Assembly (NCBI GenBank): GCA_964645985.1
Contig: CAZYCC010000062.1
Span: 1-9,229, forward strand
Length of the DNA stretch: 9,229 nt
Direction of reading: 5' to 3'
DNA from: CAZYCC01 sp964645985
GTDB taxonomy: Bacteria > Bacillota > Clostridia > Oscillospirales > CAG-272
Shown: piece by piece, positions 1 to 5,750 of the stretch
How positions within the stretch are numbered: the first letter of the stretch is position 1
Layout of the letters: each line of letters starts with the position of its first letter
Position numbers and translations under genes: made by a program
The notes under the pieces: generated by a model
What the model saw: only the letters and a program-made list of their open reading frames with translations
The model's database searches: none
Told to the model about the DNA's origin: nothing

Positions 1-959
1 AGGCGGAAGTGCCCGAAGCGCGGGGCAAGGGCCGTGACGAAACGCTTGACGCGGTCGTAGCCGGGGATCATCGCCCCGGCAAACTCGCCGCCGTCCGGGT
101 GGTGCTTGTAGGTGTTGAAGTGGTGGTCGTAGGCCGTATCTTTGAGGTACCCGTCTTCGGTGATGCCGCAGGCGATGCCTCCCGAGCTGAAGTTGTCGAC
201 GTTCGCGCCCCGCCGCCCGATCCGGCAGACGGCGGAGAGGACTCGCGCGCCGTCGCGGTTAAGGTAGGTCATCAGGCGCAAGGTGTTAATTGAGGTCGGG
301 TTGAGCGCCGCCATTTCCGCGCACTGCGCAATGAGCCCCTCAACGACGAAGTCACCACCGTGATCGGCGATAACCGCGCGCCACTGCGCGGGAGATTTGC
401 GCTCGCCTTTTGGCGTGTAGGTGATGTGCGCGCCGCCCGAGGATCCAATCGAATCTTTCACAACGCTACCGCCCGTCCATGAGGAGAGATACTCCGCCGC
501 CGCGTCAAGCGAGAGCTGGTGAAAGCTGCCGTCTGTGAAAATTCCTCCGACGCAGCGCAGGAGAACCGGAGGGCGACGCCCTCCCTCGGGCAGTGTTTCC
601 TGCGGGAAAATCGAGAGGTAATCGCTCTTATCCTGCCACGCTTTCGCCAGCTCCAAGCGATTAAAGTGCGGCTCGATATAGGCGTTGTAAATGCTCGCCG
701 GAACATAGCGCACATCGCGAATGCCGTTGCGATCCGAGTATACATCCGCCCAGATGGGGTCAATTTTGATGCCGGTGCGCTCTTTCCAGTAGGCGATGGT
801 CTCGCGCTCGAAAGCGGGGTCCCGCTCGAACTGTAAGGATTGCCTCGAACTATCAATCAGCGTGCTATGACCATATCGATAGTGCAACGCGCGCAAGCCG
901 TGATAAGCAAAATGCGATACGCGCTCCCCTGCTTTGACGATGAATTGCGGTATACCCAT
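1..959 (-). CDS. Sugar-transfer associated ATP-grasp protein, second copy (partial, C-terminus cut)
   Basis: An open frame from the ATG at 959-957 to the left edge gives 319 residues with no stop. It is a diverged paralogue of the preceding gene. Shared landmarks: ERETIAYWKERTGIKIDPIW near 51-70, YVPASIYNAYIEPHFN (near 83-98), the ATP-binding strand VVKDSIGSSGGAHI at 166-179 (Lys168), DFVVEG at 203-208, NTLRLMTY at 225-232, and NVDNFSSGG at 253-261. The final metal-binding Asp and E-x-N motifs expected about 10-30 residues further lie beyond the window, so activity cannot be judged. The ATG follows the previous stop by 11 bases and the frame is closed by TAA at 965-963, so no longer N-terminus is possible. 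No ribosome binding site is visible in the A/T-rich junction. The first 40 or so codons use more A/T-ending codons than the neighbouring genes. Confidence 0.85.
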   Translation of the reverse strand, partial: MGIPQFIVKAGERVSHFAYHGLRALHYRYGHSTLIDSSRQSLQFERDPAFERETIAYWKERTGIKIDPIWADVYSDRNGIRDVRYVPASIYNAYIEPHFNRLELAKAWQDKSDYLSIFPQETLPEGGRRPPVLLRCVGGIFTDGSFHQLSLDAAAEYLSSWTGGSVVKDSIGSSGGAHITYTPKGERKSPAQWRAVIADHGGDFVVEGLIAQCAEMAALNPTSINTLRLMTYLNRDGARVLSAVCRIGRRGANVDNFSSGGIACGITEDGYLKDTAYDHHFNTYKHHPDGGEFAGAMIPGYDRVKRFVTALAPRFGHFR

Positions 960-970
960 ATATTAAAAAA

Positions 971-2098
971 CTATTGTTTTCGAAATCCCCGTACCATCTC
1001 CGCCGTGTCTTTGCCGAAGAGGGGGGTGGCGGAGGCGATTTGGGGGAACCATACGCCGCCGCCCACGAGGTTCGCCTCGATGAGGATGACCTCGCCTTCC
1101 GCAGACGCGGTGAAGTCCCAGGAGACAACGCCCATGCCGGGGGTGCGCGCGTGAAAGACCCGCGCCGCGCGCAGAATTTCGCCGTAGAGCGGGACCTGCC
1201 TGCCCGAAAAAATCTCGCCCGTGTCGGGGTGGGCGGTGTAGGTCTCGCGGCAGTCGCCTCTACGCAGGCGGTACCCGGTCGGGAAAAGGCGGCCGCCCTC
1301 GTCCACCGCGACGACGATGCCGCCCGCGTGCACGTTGTCGACCTCACCGCCGCCCGCACCGACGCGCAAGGTCACCGGGCAAACGCCGATATAATCGCCC
1401 CGGCGGTAGGTGATGACGCGCAGGGCATTGACCGCGCGCGGGTAGAGAGCGGAGAGCGCCGGGTGGGGGATCACCCGCTCCTGCACAATGAGATGATTGC
1501 CAAAGGCGGCGAGAATATCGGCGGCGCGCTCGCCTGTGCGCTCGTCAACCCCGCTGCGCATGGTCAGGAACCGCACATCCCGCCCGGAGCTGCTGCCCAC
1601 CGCGCGCTTGATGACAGCGTCTCCAAGGTCGGAGAAGAGCGCGAGGGCGCTGCTCAGCGTGAGAGGGGAGTAGTCCCCGTCGGCGAAGCCTCGCGGGGTG
1701 CGCGAGAGGAGGGTGCGCGGGGTGCGCACACCGGGGAGAACATGGTCGTACAGGAGCGGAGCGAGCGTTTTATCCTGCAGGGCGCGCGCCTCGTGAAAGG
1801 GGTTGAGCGACGGCTCTATCACCGTGGTGAAGAGAATCTCGGGCAGATAATCCGGGCGGTATACGCCGTTGAGGCTCTCGTAGAGGCGGTGCCAGTAGTT
1901 GGGAATTTTCCTCCCGAGGGCGGCGCGCCAGAAATCGTCAAACTCGCGCTGTTTTCCGCTTGACCACTCCACCGTGCGCACAAGCGGCATCTTGCGATAT
2001 ATTGCCCTCCACTCGGAAAGGCGCGTCTTGCGAATGTGAGCGCGCACGCTCTTCTCGTCAAGGCGGGAGAGATGACGCCGATAGAGCGATTGTAGCAT
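971..2098 (-). CDS. Sugar-transfer associated ATP-grasp protein, first copy
   Basis: A 375-residue protein matching the ATPgrasp_ST family (PF14397), whose members sit in polysaccharide loci. Landmarks: FDDFWRAALGRKIPNYWHRL at 53-72, PEILFTTVIEPSLNP at 86-100, the ATP-binding strand VIKRAVGSSSGRDV at 162-175 (Lys164), LIVQERV at 203-209, VNALRVITY at 223-231, GEVDNVHAGG at 251-260, SWDF at 326-329 and VILIEANL at 337-344. Asp328, Glu341 and Asn343 are the probable metal ligands, so the active site looks intact. Role: ATP-dependent ligation in glycan modification, with substrate unknown. The frame stays open upstream to 2332, but those residues overlap the RimK-like gene and are Ser/Arg-rich with no family resemblance, so the ATG at 2098 is taken. 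It has no Shine-Dalgarno motif; a T-rich stretch precedes it. Confidence 0.88.
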   Translation of the reverse strand: MLQSLYRRHLSRLDEKSVRAHIRKTRLSEWRAIYRKMPLVRTVEWSSGKQREFDDFWRAALGRKIPNYWHRLYESLNGVYRPDYLPEILFTTVIEPSLNPFHEARALQDKTLAPLLYDHVLPGVRTPRTLLSRTPRGFADGDYSPLTLSSALALFSDLGDAVIKRAVGSSSGRDVRFLTMRSGVDERTGERAADILAAFGNHLIVQERVIPHPALSALYPRAVNALRVITYRRGDYIGVCPVTLRVGAGGGEVDNVHAGGIVVAVDEGGRLFPTGYRLRRGDCRETYTAHPDTGEIFSGRQVPLYGEILRAARVFHARTPGMGVVSWDFTASAEGEVILIEANLVGGGVWFPQIASATPLFGKDTAEMVRGFRKQ

Positions 2099-2156
2099 AA
2101 AAACGCAAATAAGGGAAGAGGTGCGCGAAAATTTTCCAGCGTGCCGGGCGGAGCGG
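2099..2156 (-). other. 58-base gap before the first sugar-transfer ATP-grasp gene
   Basis: I see no ribosome binding site, clear promoter or terminator. On the coding strand the last 20 bases before the ATG are T/C-rich (TTCCCTTATTTGCGTTTTT), as at the DUF362 and epimerase starts. Confidence 0.4.
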
Positions 2157-3197
2157 TTAGTCTTGCGGGAGGAGCCGCGCGAGAACCTCGGCAGGGACGC
2201 GCAGCGGGGTATCGTGCCATGTTCCCGCGCGGTCGAAGTAACCGCCCGCCGCCTCGATGGCGGAAAAGTCGAAGCCAAAACACATCTCGAGGATTTTGCC
2301 CTCGCCGGTACGGTTGTCGACGACATAGTCAAAGCCGACGCACTGGCACCCGAGGGACTCTGCCGCCGCGAACGTGGAGGAAATTATTTGCGGGGTAAGG
2401 AGGGCGCGGTCGTAGTAGAACTCGCCCCCGCCCGAGGCGCGAAAGTCGCCTCGCCTTGTCTTGCGGGCAAAGTAGGAGAGCTTCCCGCCGGCAACGGCGA
2501 CCTTCAGGTCAAAGCCGTCGTTCGGGATATACTCCTGAAAGTAGCAGTAGCCGCGCTCGGGCGGCAGGCCCTTGCCGAACCGGCGCGCGCGCAGGAAATC
2601 GGGGATGCGGCGGGCGCGGGAGAGCAGGGTCGCAAGGTCGTGGGTCGACTGGAGCTTGCTGTAGGTCTTATAAAGGAGGCTCTGCGCGGGCGAAACGCCG
2701 CGCGAGAACATCTTTTTCGCGTAGCTCTCGCCCTCGCGCGCGCTGCGGAGGAGCGCCACGTTGTTCGCGCCGGAGCCGCGACGGAGTTTGGCGACGAGCG
2801 GATAGCGCGCTTCTTCTCGCAGGAAGGCGAGCGTTCGGTCGAGCTCGTAGAAAACGTGGTAGCGCGGCTGCGGGGCGCGGGCGGCCTCGAGCGCGTAGCT
2901 CTCGGCAATTTTATCGTCGAAAGTCCAGCCGGTACGGTGGTCGGGGAAGACCGATAGGCCCATCCCCGCCGCGATGTCGAGCAGGTTCTGCGCCTCCATG
3001 AGGTCGGCGTTGACAAAGTTGCCGTAGTGCCAGATGAGCGCGGAGTAGCGCGGGAGCGAGGCAATGACGCCCGGAGAGTAGCAGTCGAGCATCTCGTGGG
3101 GAATGCCGCGCTCGTCAAGAGCCGAAATCCACGGGGTAACGGTGTCCTCATCGCGCCGGCGGTCGAGGAGGTTCTCGCAGATGGCAACCGGTTTCAC
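2157..3197 (-). CDS. RimK-like ATP-grasp protein
   Basis: A 346-residue ATP-grasp protein from the GTG at 3197. An N-terminal pre-ATP-grasp region (1-90) contains ALIWHYGNF at 53-61. It is followed by TFDDK at 92-96, the ATP-binding strand and glycine loop LVAKLRRGSGANNV at 134-147 (Lys137), the hinge FQEYI at 220-224, and a RimK-style segment with KVAVAGGKL (232-240), then ARK (244-246) and GDFRASGGGEF (250-260). Last come GFDYVVD at 288-294 and KILEMCFGFD at 301-310. Asp290 and Glu304 are probable metal ligands. The Asn that usually follows the Glu in RimK (E-x-N) is replaced here by Cys306. RimK relatives add amino acids to carboxyl groups; the substrate here is unknown. Coupling to the second TupA gene suggests the two products act together. 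Confidence 0.85.
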   Translation of the reverse strand: MKPVAICENLLDRRRDEDTVTPWISALDERGIPHEMLDCYSPGVIASLPRYSALIWHYGNFVNADLMEAQNLLDIAAGMGLSVFPDHRTGWTFDDKIAESYALEAARAPQPRYHVFYELDRTLAFLREEARYPLVAKLRRGSGANNVALLRSAREGESYAKKMFSRGVSPAQSLLYKTYSKLQSTHDLATLLSRARRIPDFLRARRFGKGLPPERGYCYFQEYIPNDGFDLKVAVAGGKLSYFARKTRRGDFRASGGGEFYYDRALLTPQIISSTFAAAESLGCQCVGFDYVVDNRTGEGKILEMCFGFDFSAIEAAGGYFDRAGTWHDTPLRVPAEVLARLLPQD

Positions 3198-4420
3198 GCG
3201 CACCGCCTCCCCTCTCCCCGCAAGGGGGCAAAGCGGAGGACGCGTGCGGTCTCCCCCTTGGCGGGGGAGATCGGCGCGCGCTCGGGCGCGGGAGCTCGGG
3301 CAGCGAGGCGGCAAAACTCCTCGGCGCGGGCGGTGCACAAGCCATCGGGGAGCGCGGCGCAGGCGGGTGCCTCCCCGAAAAACTCCGGGCAGTAGAGCGG
3401 CACCACGATCCCGCGCGGCGCGGGGCGCGCCGGGAGGGGGTCAACTAAGAGGCCCCCCCCCCGCACTATCTTTTCGCTGTGTATATTGATCATTGCGGCG
3501 ATTTTCTCATCCCATTCGGGCGGGTCGATCATCTGGCAGCAGCCGCCGTGGTAGAAGGTGATCTCCCCGAAATAAATCTTCCCGCCTATATTGTAAAGGT
3601 CGACGCGGCTGTGCGGGAAGGGCGCGGCGAGCGTGCGCGCGATCTGCACCATGCGGGGGAAATTCTCGGGGGGAGGCGGATTATCCGGGGTGCCGTCCCG
3701 CCCCCAGCGGAAAGGCAGGCGGTGGTAGTCCATATCGTAGATGTTGCGCGGGTAGGTGTGGCGGTGGCGCCCCGCCTCATCGAGAATGCCCCGGTCAAGG
3801 AAAAGAAAGCGCGGCTCACCCTCAAAGCACATAAATTTGTAATCGTCGGGGGGGTTGCCCGCCACATCGCGCAGGACGCGCTCGGCGAGGATTTTCGGCG
3901 GAATGCCGCGGTAGTTCCACTCGCGCGAGATAAGGTAGTAGGGCGTGCGCAGCTCGCGCCGCAGGGCCGCGCGCGCTGCCCGCTCGTTAAAGGATCGGTC
4001 GGCGGGGTCGTAGAGGATGTGGCCGCCCGAGCCGTTGTTGGTCTTGAGGAGAACCGGCTCGGCGAAGGTGGCGAAATTAAGCTCGCGCGGATCATCGAAT
4101 ATGCCAAGCTCGGGGATGAGAATGTCGGGGTAGCCGCAACGGGCAACATAGCCGCGCACACGCACCTTATCCGAGCAGATTTGCAGGAGCGGGTCGCGGT
4201 TGTGCAGTTTGAGGTACCACAGCTTCTCATTCGCCGTCACCGGCGGATCGAGGTGGAGCGTCTGCCCCGTGTAGAGGCGGTAGAGCCACGCCGCATAACG
4301 CTCGTCCGGGATGGGGGATAGCAGCCGCACGAGGGCATTACGCGCGCAGGTGAACACCCGCCGCCCGAGCGGGGAGGCATCCGCCCACGCGGAGAGGCGG
4401 TCTTTCGCGCGCGTCAGCAT
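3194..4420 (-). CDS. TupA-like ATP-grasp ligase, second copy, with long C-terminal tail
   Basis: A 408-residue paralogue of the upstream TupA-like gene. Landmarks: LHLDPPVTANEKLWYLKLH at 55-73, DILIPELGIFD at 99-109, VLLKTNNGSGG at 123-133 (probable ATP-binding Lys126), SREWNYRG at 165-172, DDYKFMCFEG at 192-201, and RVDLYNIGGKIYFGEITFY at 272-290 with probable Mg ligands Asp274 and Glu286. The role would again be ATP-dependent amide formation, with substrate unknown. The catalytic part ends near residue 315. About 90 residues follow that do not resemble the family. They begin at a ten-G tract (Arg320 to Gly323) and end in codons drawn from an inverted-repeat element. Adding or losing one G gives a stop within about four codons, so the tail may be optional, phase-variable or an assembly artefact. 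The stop overlaps the next gene's start as GTGA. If the TTG at 4633 were used the protein would have 479 residues. Confidence 0.85.
   Translation of the reverse strand: MLTRAKDRLSAWADASPLGRRVFTCARNALVRLLSPIPDERYAAWLYRLYTGQTLHLDPPVTANEKLWYLKLHNRDPLLQICSDKVRVRGYVARCGYPDILIPELGIFDDPRELNFATFAEPVLLKTNNGSGGHILYDPADRSFNERAARAALRRELRTPYYLISREWNYRGIPPKILAERVLRDVAGNPPDDYKFMCFEGEPRFLFLDRGILDEAGRHRHTYPRNIYDMDYHRLPFRWGRDGTPDNPPPPENFPRMVQIARTLAAPFPHSRVDLYNIGGKIYFGEITFYHGGCCQMIDPPEWDEKIAAMINIHSEKIVRGGGLLVDPLPARPAPRGIVVPLYCPEFFGEAPACAALPDGLCTARAEEFCRLAARAPAPERAPISPAKGETARVLRFAPLRGEGRRCA
3206..3212 (-). promoter_or_regulatory. Ribosome binding site choosing the GTG at 3197
   Basis: GGGGAGG on the minus strand lies 8 bases before the GTG at 3197-3195. 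A second GTG at 3203 is only 2 bases from it, too close. The choice gives a GTGA overlap with the TupA stop and an N-terminus (MKPVAICENL) that looks like a first beta strand. Confidence 0.6.
3211..3270 (-). repeat. GC-rich inverted-repeat element at the second TupA / RimK-like junction
   Basis: Two arms, CCTCTCCCCGCAAGGGGG (3211-3228) and CTCCCCCTTGGCGGGGGAGA (3251-3270), are near inverted copies of each other. Each arm is itself palindromic. The right arm has a perfect 8-base-pair stem (3250-3257 with 3263-3270) around TTGGC. The layout resembles short interspersed palindromic repeats found in many GC-rich genomes. Here it is read as the last codons of the second TupA gene and borders the ribosome binding site of the next gene. 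Whether it is repeated elsewhere in the genome cannot be seen here. Confidence 0.6.
3453..3462 (-). repeat. Ten-G homopolymer inside the second TupA gene
   Basis: Ten consecutive C on the plus strand read as G10 in the gene (CGG GGG GGG GGC, Arg-Gly-Gly-Gly). It is the longest homopolymer I noticed in the window; the next are runs of seven. With eleven G the frame reads on to Pro-Leu-Ser and TGA. With nine G it reads Gly-Gly-Ala-Ser and TAG. Confidence 0.9.
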
Positions 4421-4426
4421 GGGGAG

Positions 4427-4432
4427 CCTCCT
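4427..4432 (-). promoter_or_regulatory. Ribosome binding site choosing the ATG at 4420
   Basis: A full AGGAGG motif on the minus strand lies 6 bases before the ATG at 4420-4418. This is why that ATG is preferred over the TTG at 4633, which has no such motif and would add a 71-residue stretch without family resemblance. Confidence 0.7.
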
Positions 4433-4436
4433 CTCG

Positions 4437-4458
4437 TCGCTCCCCGAAGGGAGAGCGA
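4437..4458 (-). repeat. Inverted repeat (hairpin) just upstream of the second TupA start
   Basis: On the minus strand TCGCTCTCC pairs with GGGGAGCGA across a 4-base loop CTTC, giving nine pairs with one G·U. It ends 4 bases before the AGGAGG ribosome binding site. It could be part of an interspersed repeat or modulate access to that site. Only the base pairing is seen in the sequence. Confidence 0.5.
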
Positions 4459-4622
4459 CAGGATTTTCCCCGGCAGAATTCCCATGAGAGCCGCCGCGCA
4501 CGGCGGGGTCTGCGGCGCGAGGCGCGAGCGGCGAAGGAGCCTCTCTTTCGGTGAGCGGCGCAGGGCGCCCTTGCTCACGGTCACGGGAGGAGCCGTCGGC
4601 TGTACCTGCGGCACGGGCTTTT

Positions 4623-5750
4623 TTATTGTCCAAAAGCCCCCCCGCGGGTTTGCTCTTTTGCCGCTGCCTCGGGCAATATCTCCCGCGCGGGCGCGATCGG
4701 CGCTGTCGCGGGGGCGTTCACCTTGGGCAGGGGGACGGGAGTGGTTTTCGTTTGCAGGGCGAGCTTATATTTTTCGGTCGCGCGGGTGAAAACCATATCT
4801 CCCGCGTATTTTTCGAGCGGGATCCACGAGGCGATCGCGCGGTCTGCCGCCGGGTCGAAGATGTGAATGAACCCGCCCGAGCTGTAGAAGGTCATCTCGC
4901 CGAAGTAAATCTTCCCGCCGACACTGTAGAGATCCACACGCGCATGGGGAAAGGGAGCGGCGAGGCGCTGCGCGATAGCTTTCATCTGCGAAAGATTCGG
5001 TGGGAGAACGACCGCGCTCTCGGGGACGGTAGGTCTCTCCTTGAAGAGCGCGTCGACCGAATGATCGTCCGGCGCGAACTTATGATTGACGGCGTGCCCG
5101 TTGAACTCACCGTAGGAGACCATATAATAGCGAAGGACCCCGTCGAAGCAGTAGAATTTATAGTCAATAAGCGGGCTGCCATCGGGGTTTTGCAGAAAGG
5201 GCTGCACCTGCAGTTTGCCGCGCACGCCCTTGTAGCCGTACTCGCGCCCGACCTTGTAGTAATCGAGCTTGACAAGCTCATTGAGATAGCGCACGACCGC
5301 GCGCTCGCTATAGTCGGGGGCGTTCTTATCGAGGATAATGTTGTCGCCCGAGCCTTGCGTCTTCTTGATGACGCACTTGTCGGGCAGCGAGGAAAAGTCG
5401 ATGTCGCTGCCGCTGTCGTAGAGGGCAAGCTCTGGGATGAGCAGATCCTCCATGCCGAGCGCGCGCACATACTCGTAGGAAAAATGCTTGTCGGCGCAAA
5501 CGTGCAGAAGCGGATTCTTGTAGAAAAGTTTGAGGTACAGCACCTTGTCGGCGAAGGTTTCGGGGTGCGAGAGGTCAAGCTTCCGCCCGAAGATCTTGCG
5601 GTACTGGCGCTTTTGCCATGTGAGGTCTGAGACGGTCGCGTGAAGGAAGTCGAAGGTCAGGCGCTTGCCGCGCGCGATAAGGGTCTTGCCGTGGATCGTG
5701 CGGTTGAGGCGCGCAAATAAGCGCGAGCCGGTGATTTTCGCGAATGCCAT
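4623..5750 (-). CDS. TupA-like ATP-grasp ligase, first copy
   Basis: A 375-residue protein matching the ATPgrasp_TupA family (PF14305), named for TupA of teichuronopeptide synthesis. Landmarks: PETFADKVLYLKL at 63-75, DLLIPELALYD at 102-112, the ATP-binding strand and loop VIKKTQGSGDN at 127-137 (Lys129), GREYGYKG at 168-175, DYKFYCFDG at 196-204, and the C-terminal core RVDLYSVGGKIYFGEMTFY at 271-289 with probable Mg ligands Asp273 and Glu285. ATP-grasp enzymes activate a carboxylate as an acyl-phosphate and join it to an amine. In this family the acceptor is thought to be a glycan or peptide. Residues from about 333 onward form a Pro/Ala-rich, low-complexity tail that is not part of the catalytic fold. 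No signal peptide or membrane segment is seen, so the site of action is cytoplasmic. The ATG with AGGAGG 4 bases upstream is secure. Confidence 0.9.
   Translation of the reverse strand: MAFAKITGSRLFARLNRTIHGKTLIARGKRLTFDFLHATVSDLTWQKRQYRKIFGRKLDLSHPETFADKVLYLKLFYKNPLLHVCADKHFSYEYVRALGMEDLLIPELALYDSGSDIDFSSLPDKCVIKKTQGSGDNIILDKNAPDYSERAVVRYLNELVKLDYYKVGREYGYKGVRGKLQVQPFLQNPDGSPLIDYKFYCFDGVLRYYMVSYGEFNGHAVNHKFAPDDHSVDALFKERPTVPESAVVLPPNLSQMKAIAQRLAAPFPHARVDLYSVGGKIYFGEMTFYSSGGFIHIFDPAADRAIASWIPLEKYAGDMVFTRATEKYKLALQTKTTPVPLPKVNAPATAPIAPAREILPEAAAKEQTRGGAFGQ

Larger units (their letters stand above)
4421..4622 (-). other. 202-base stretch between the TupA genes with hairpins
   Basis: This stretch can be read in frame with the downstream TupA gene from a TTG at 4633, but the product would be a low-complexity, charged and Pro/Ala-rich peptide with no family resemblance. 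I therefore treat it as intergenic or leader sequence. It holds a perfect 6-base-pair hairpin at 4491-4506 (CCGCCG, loop CGCA, CGGCGG), a longer hairpin at 4437-4458, and two copies of GAGGCTCC on the coding strand. It may be a degenerate interspersed repeat. I see no terminator with a T-run. Confidence 0.5.

Noticed and set aside
458..856. Minus-strand open frame of 132 codons near the left end
   Set aside because: It is in a different frame from the partial ATP-grasp gene that runs through the same bases and carries clear motifs.
974..1963. Long open frame on the plus strand (about 330 codons) opposite the first sugar-transfer ATP-grasp gene
   Set aside because: It mirrors the minus-strand gene with GC-rich third positions, has no family resemblance, and is rich in Gly, Arg, Ala and Val as such shadows are.
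2099..2332. N-terminal extension of the first sugar-transfer ATP-grasp gene to 2332
   Set aside because: It overlaps the well-supported 3' end of the RimK-like gene and translates to a Ser/Arg-rich stretch without family resemblance.
3250..3270. Perfect 8-base-pair hairpin as a transcription terminator
   Set aside because: No T-run follows in either direction, and it lies inside coding sequence of a coupled gene pair.
3198..3338. N-terminal extension of the RimK-like gene to 3338
   Set aside because: It would consist of repeat-derived, Arg/Pro-rich codons. The GTG at 3197 has a good ribosome binding site and a normal first strand.
3848..3854. G7 run on the plus strand (C7 in the second TupA gene) as a second slippage site
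   Set aside because: Seven bases is short for slippage in GC-rich DNA, and it encodes the Asn-Pro-Pro region of the family fold in frame.
3479..4321. Plus-strand open frame of about 280 codons opposite the second TupA-like gene
   Set aside because: Same pattern of antisense openness caused by codon bias; no recognisable motif.
4551..5630. Plus-strand open frame of about 360 codons opposite the first TupA-like gene
   Set aside because: It is antisense to a gene with clear family motifs; its translation shows no domain and it has no ribosome binding site.
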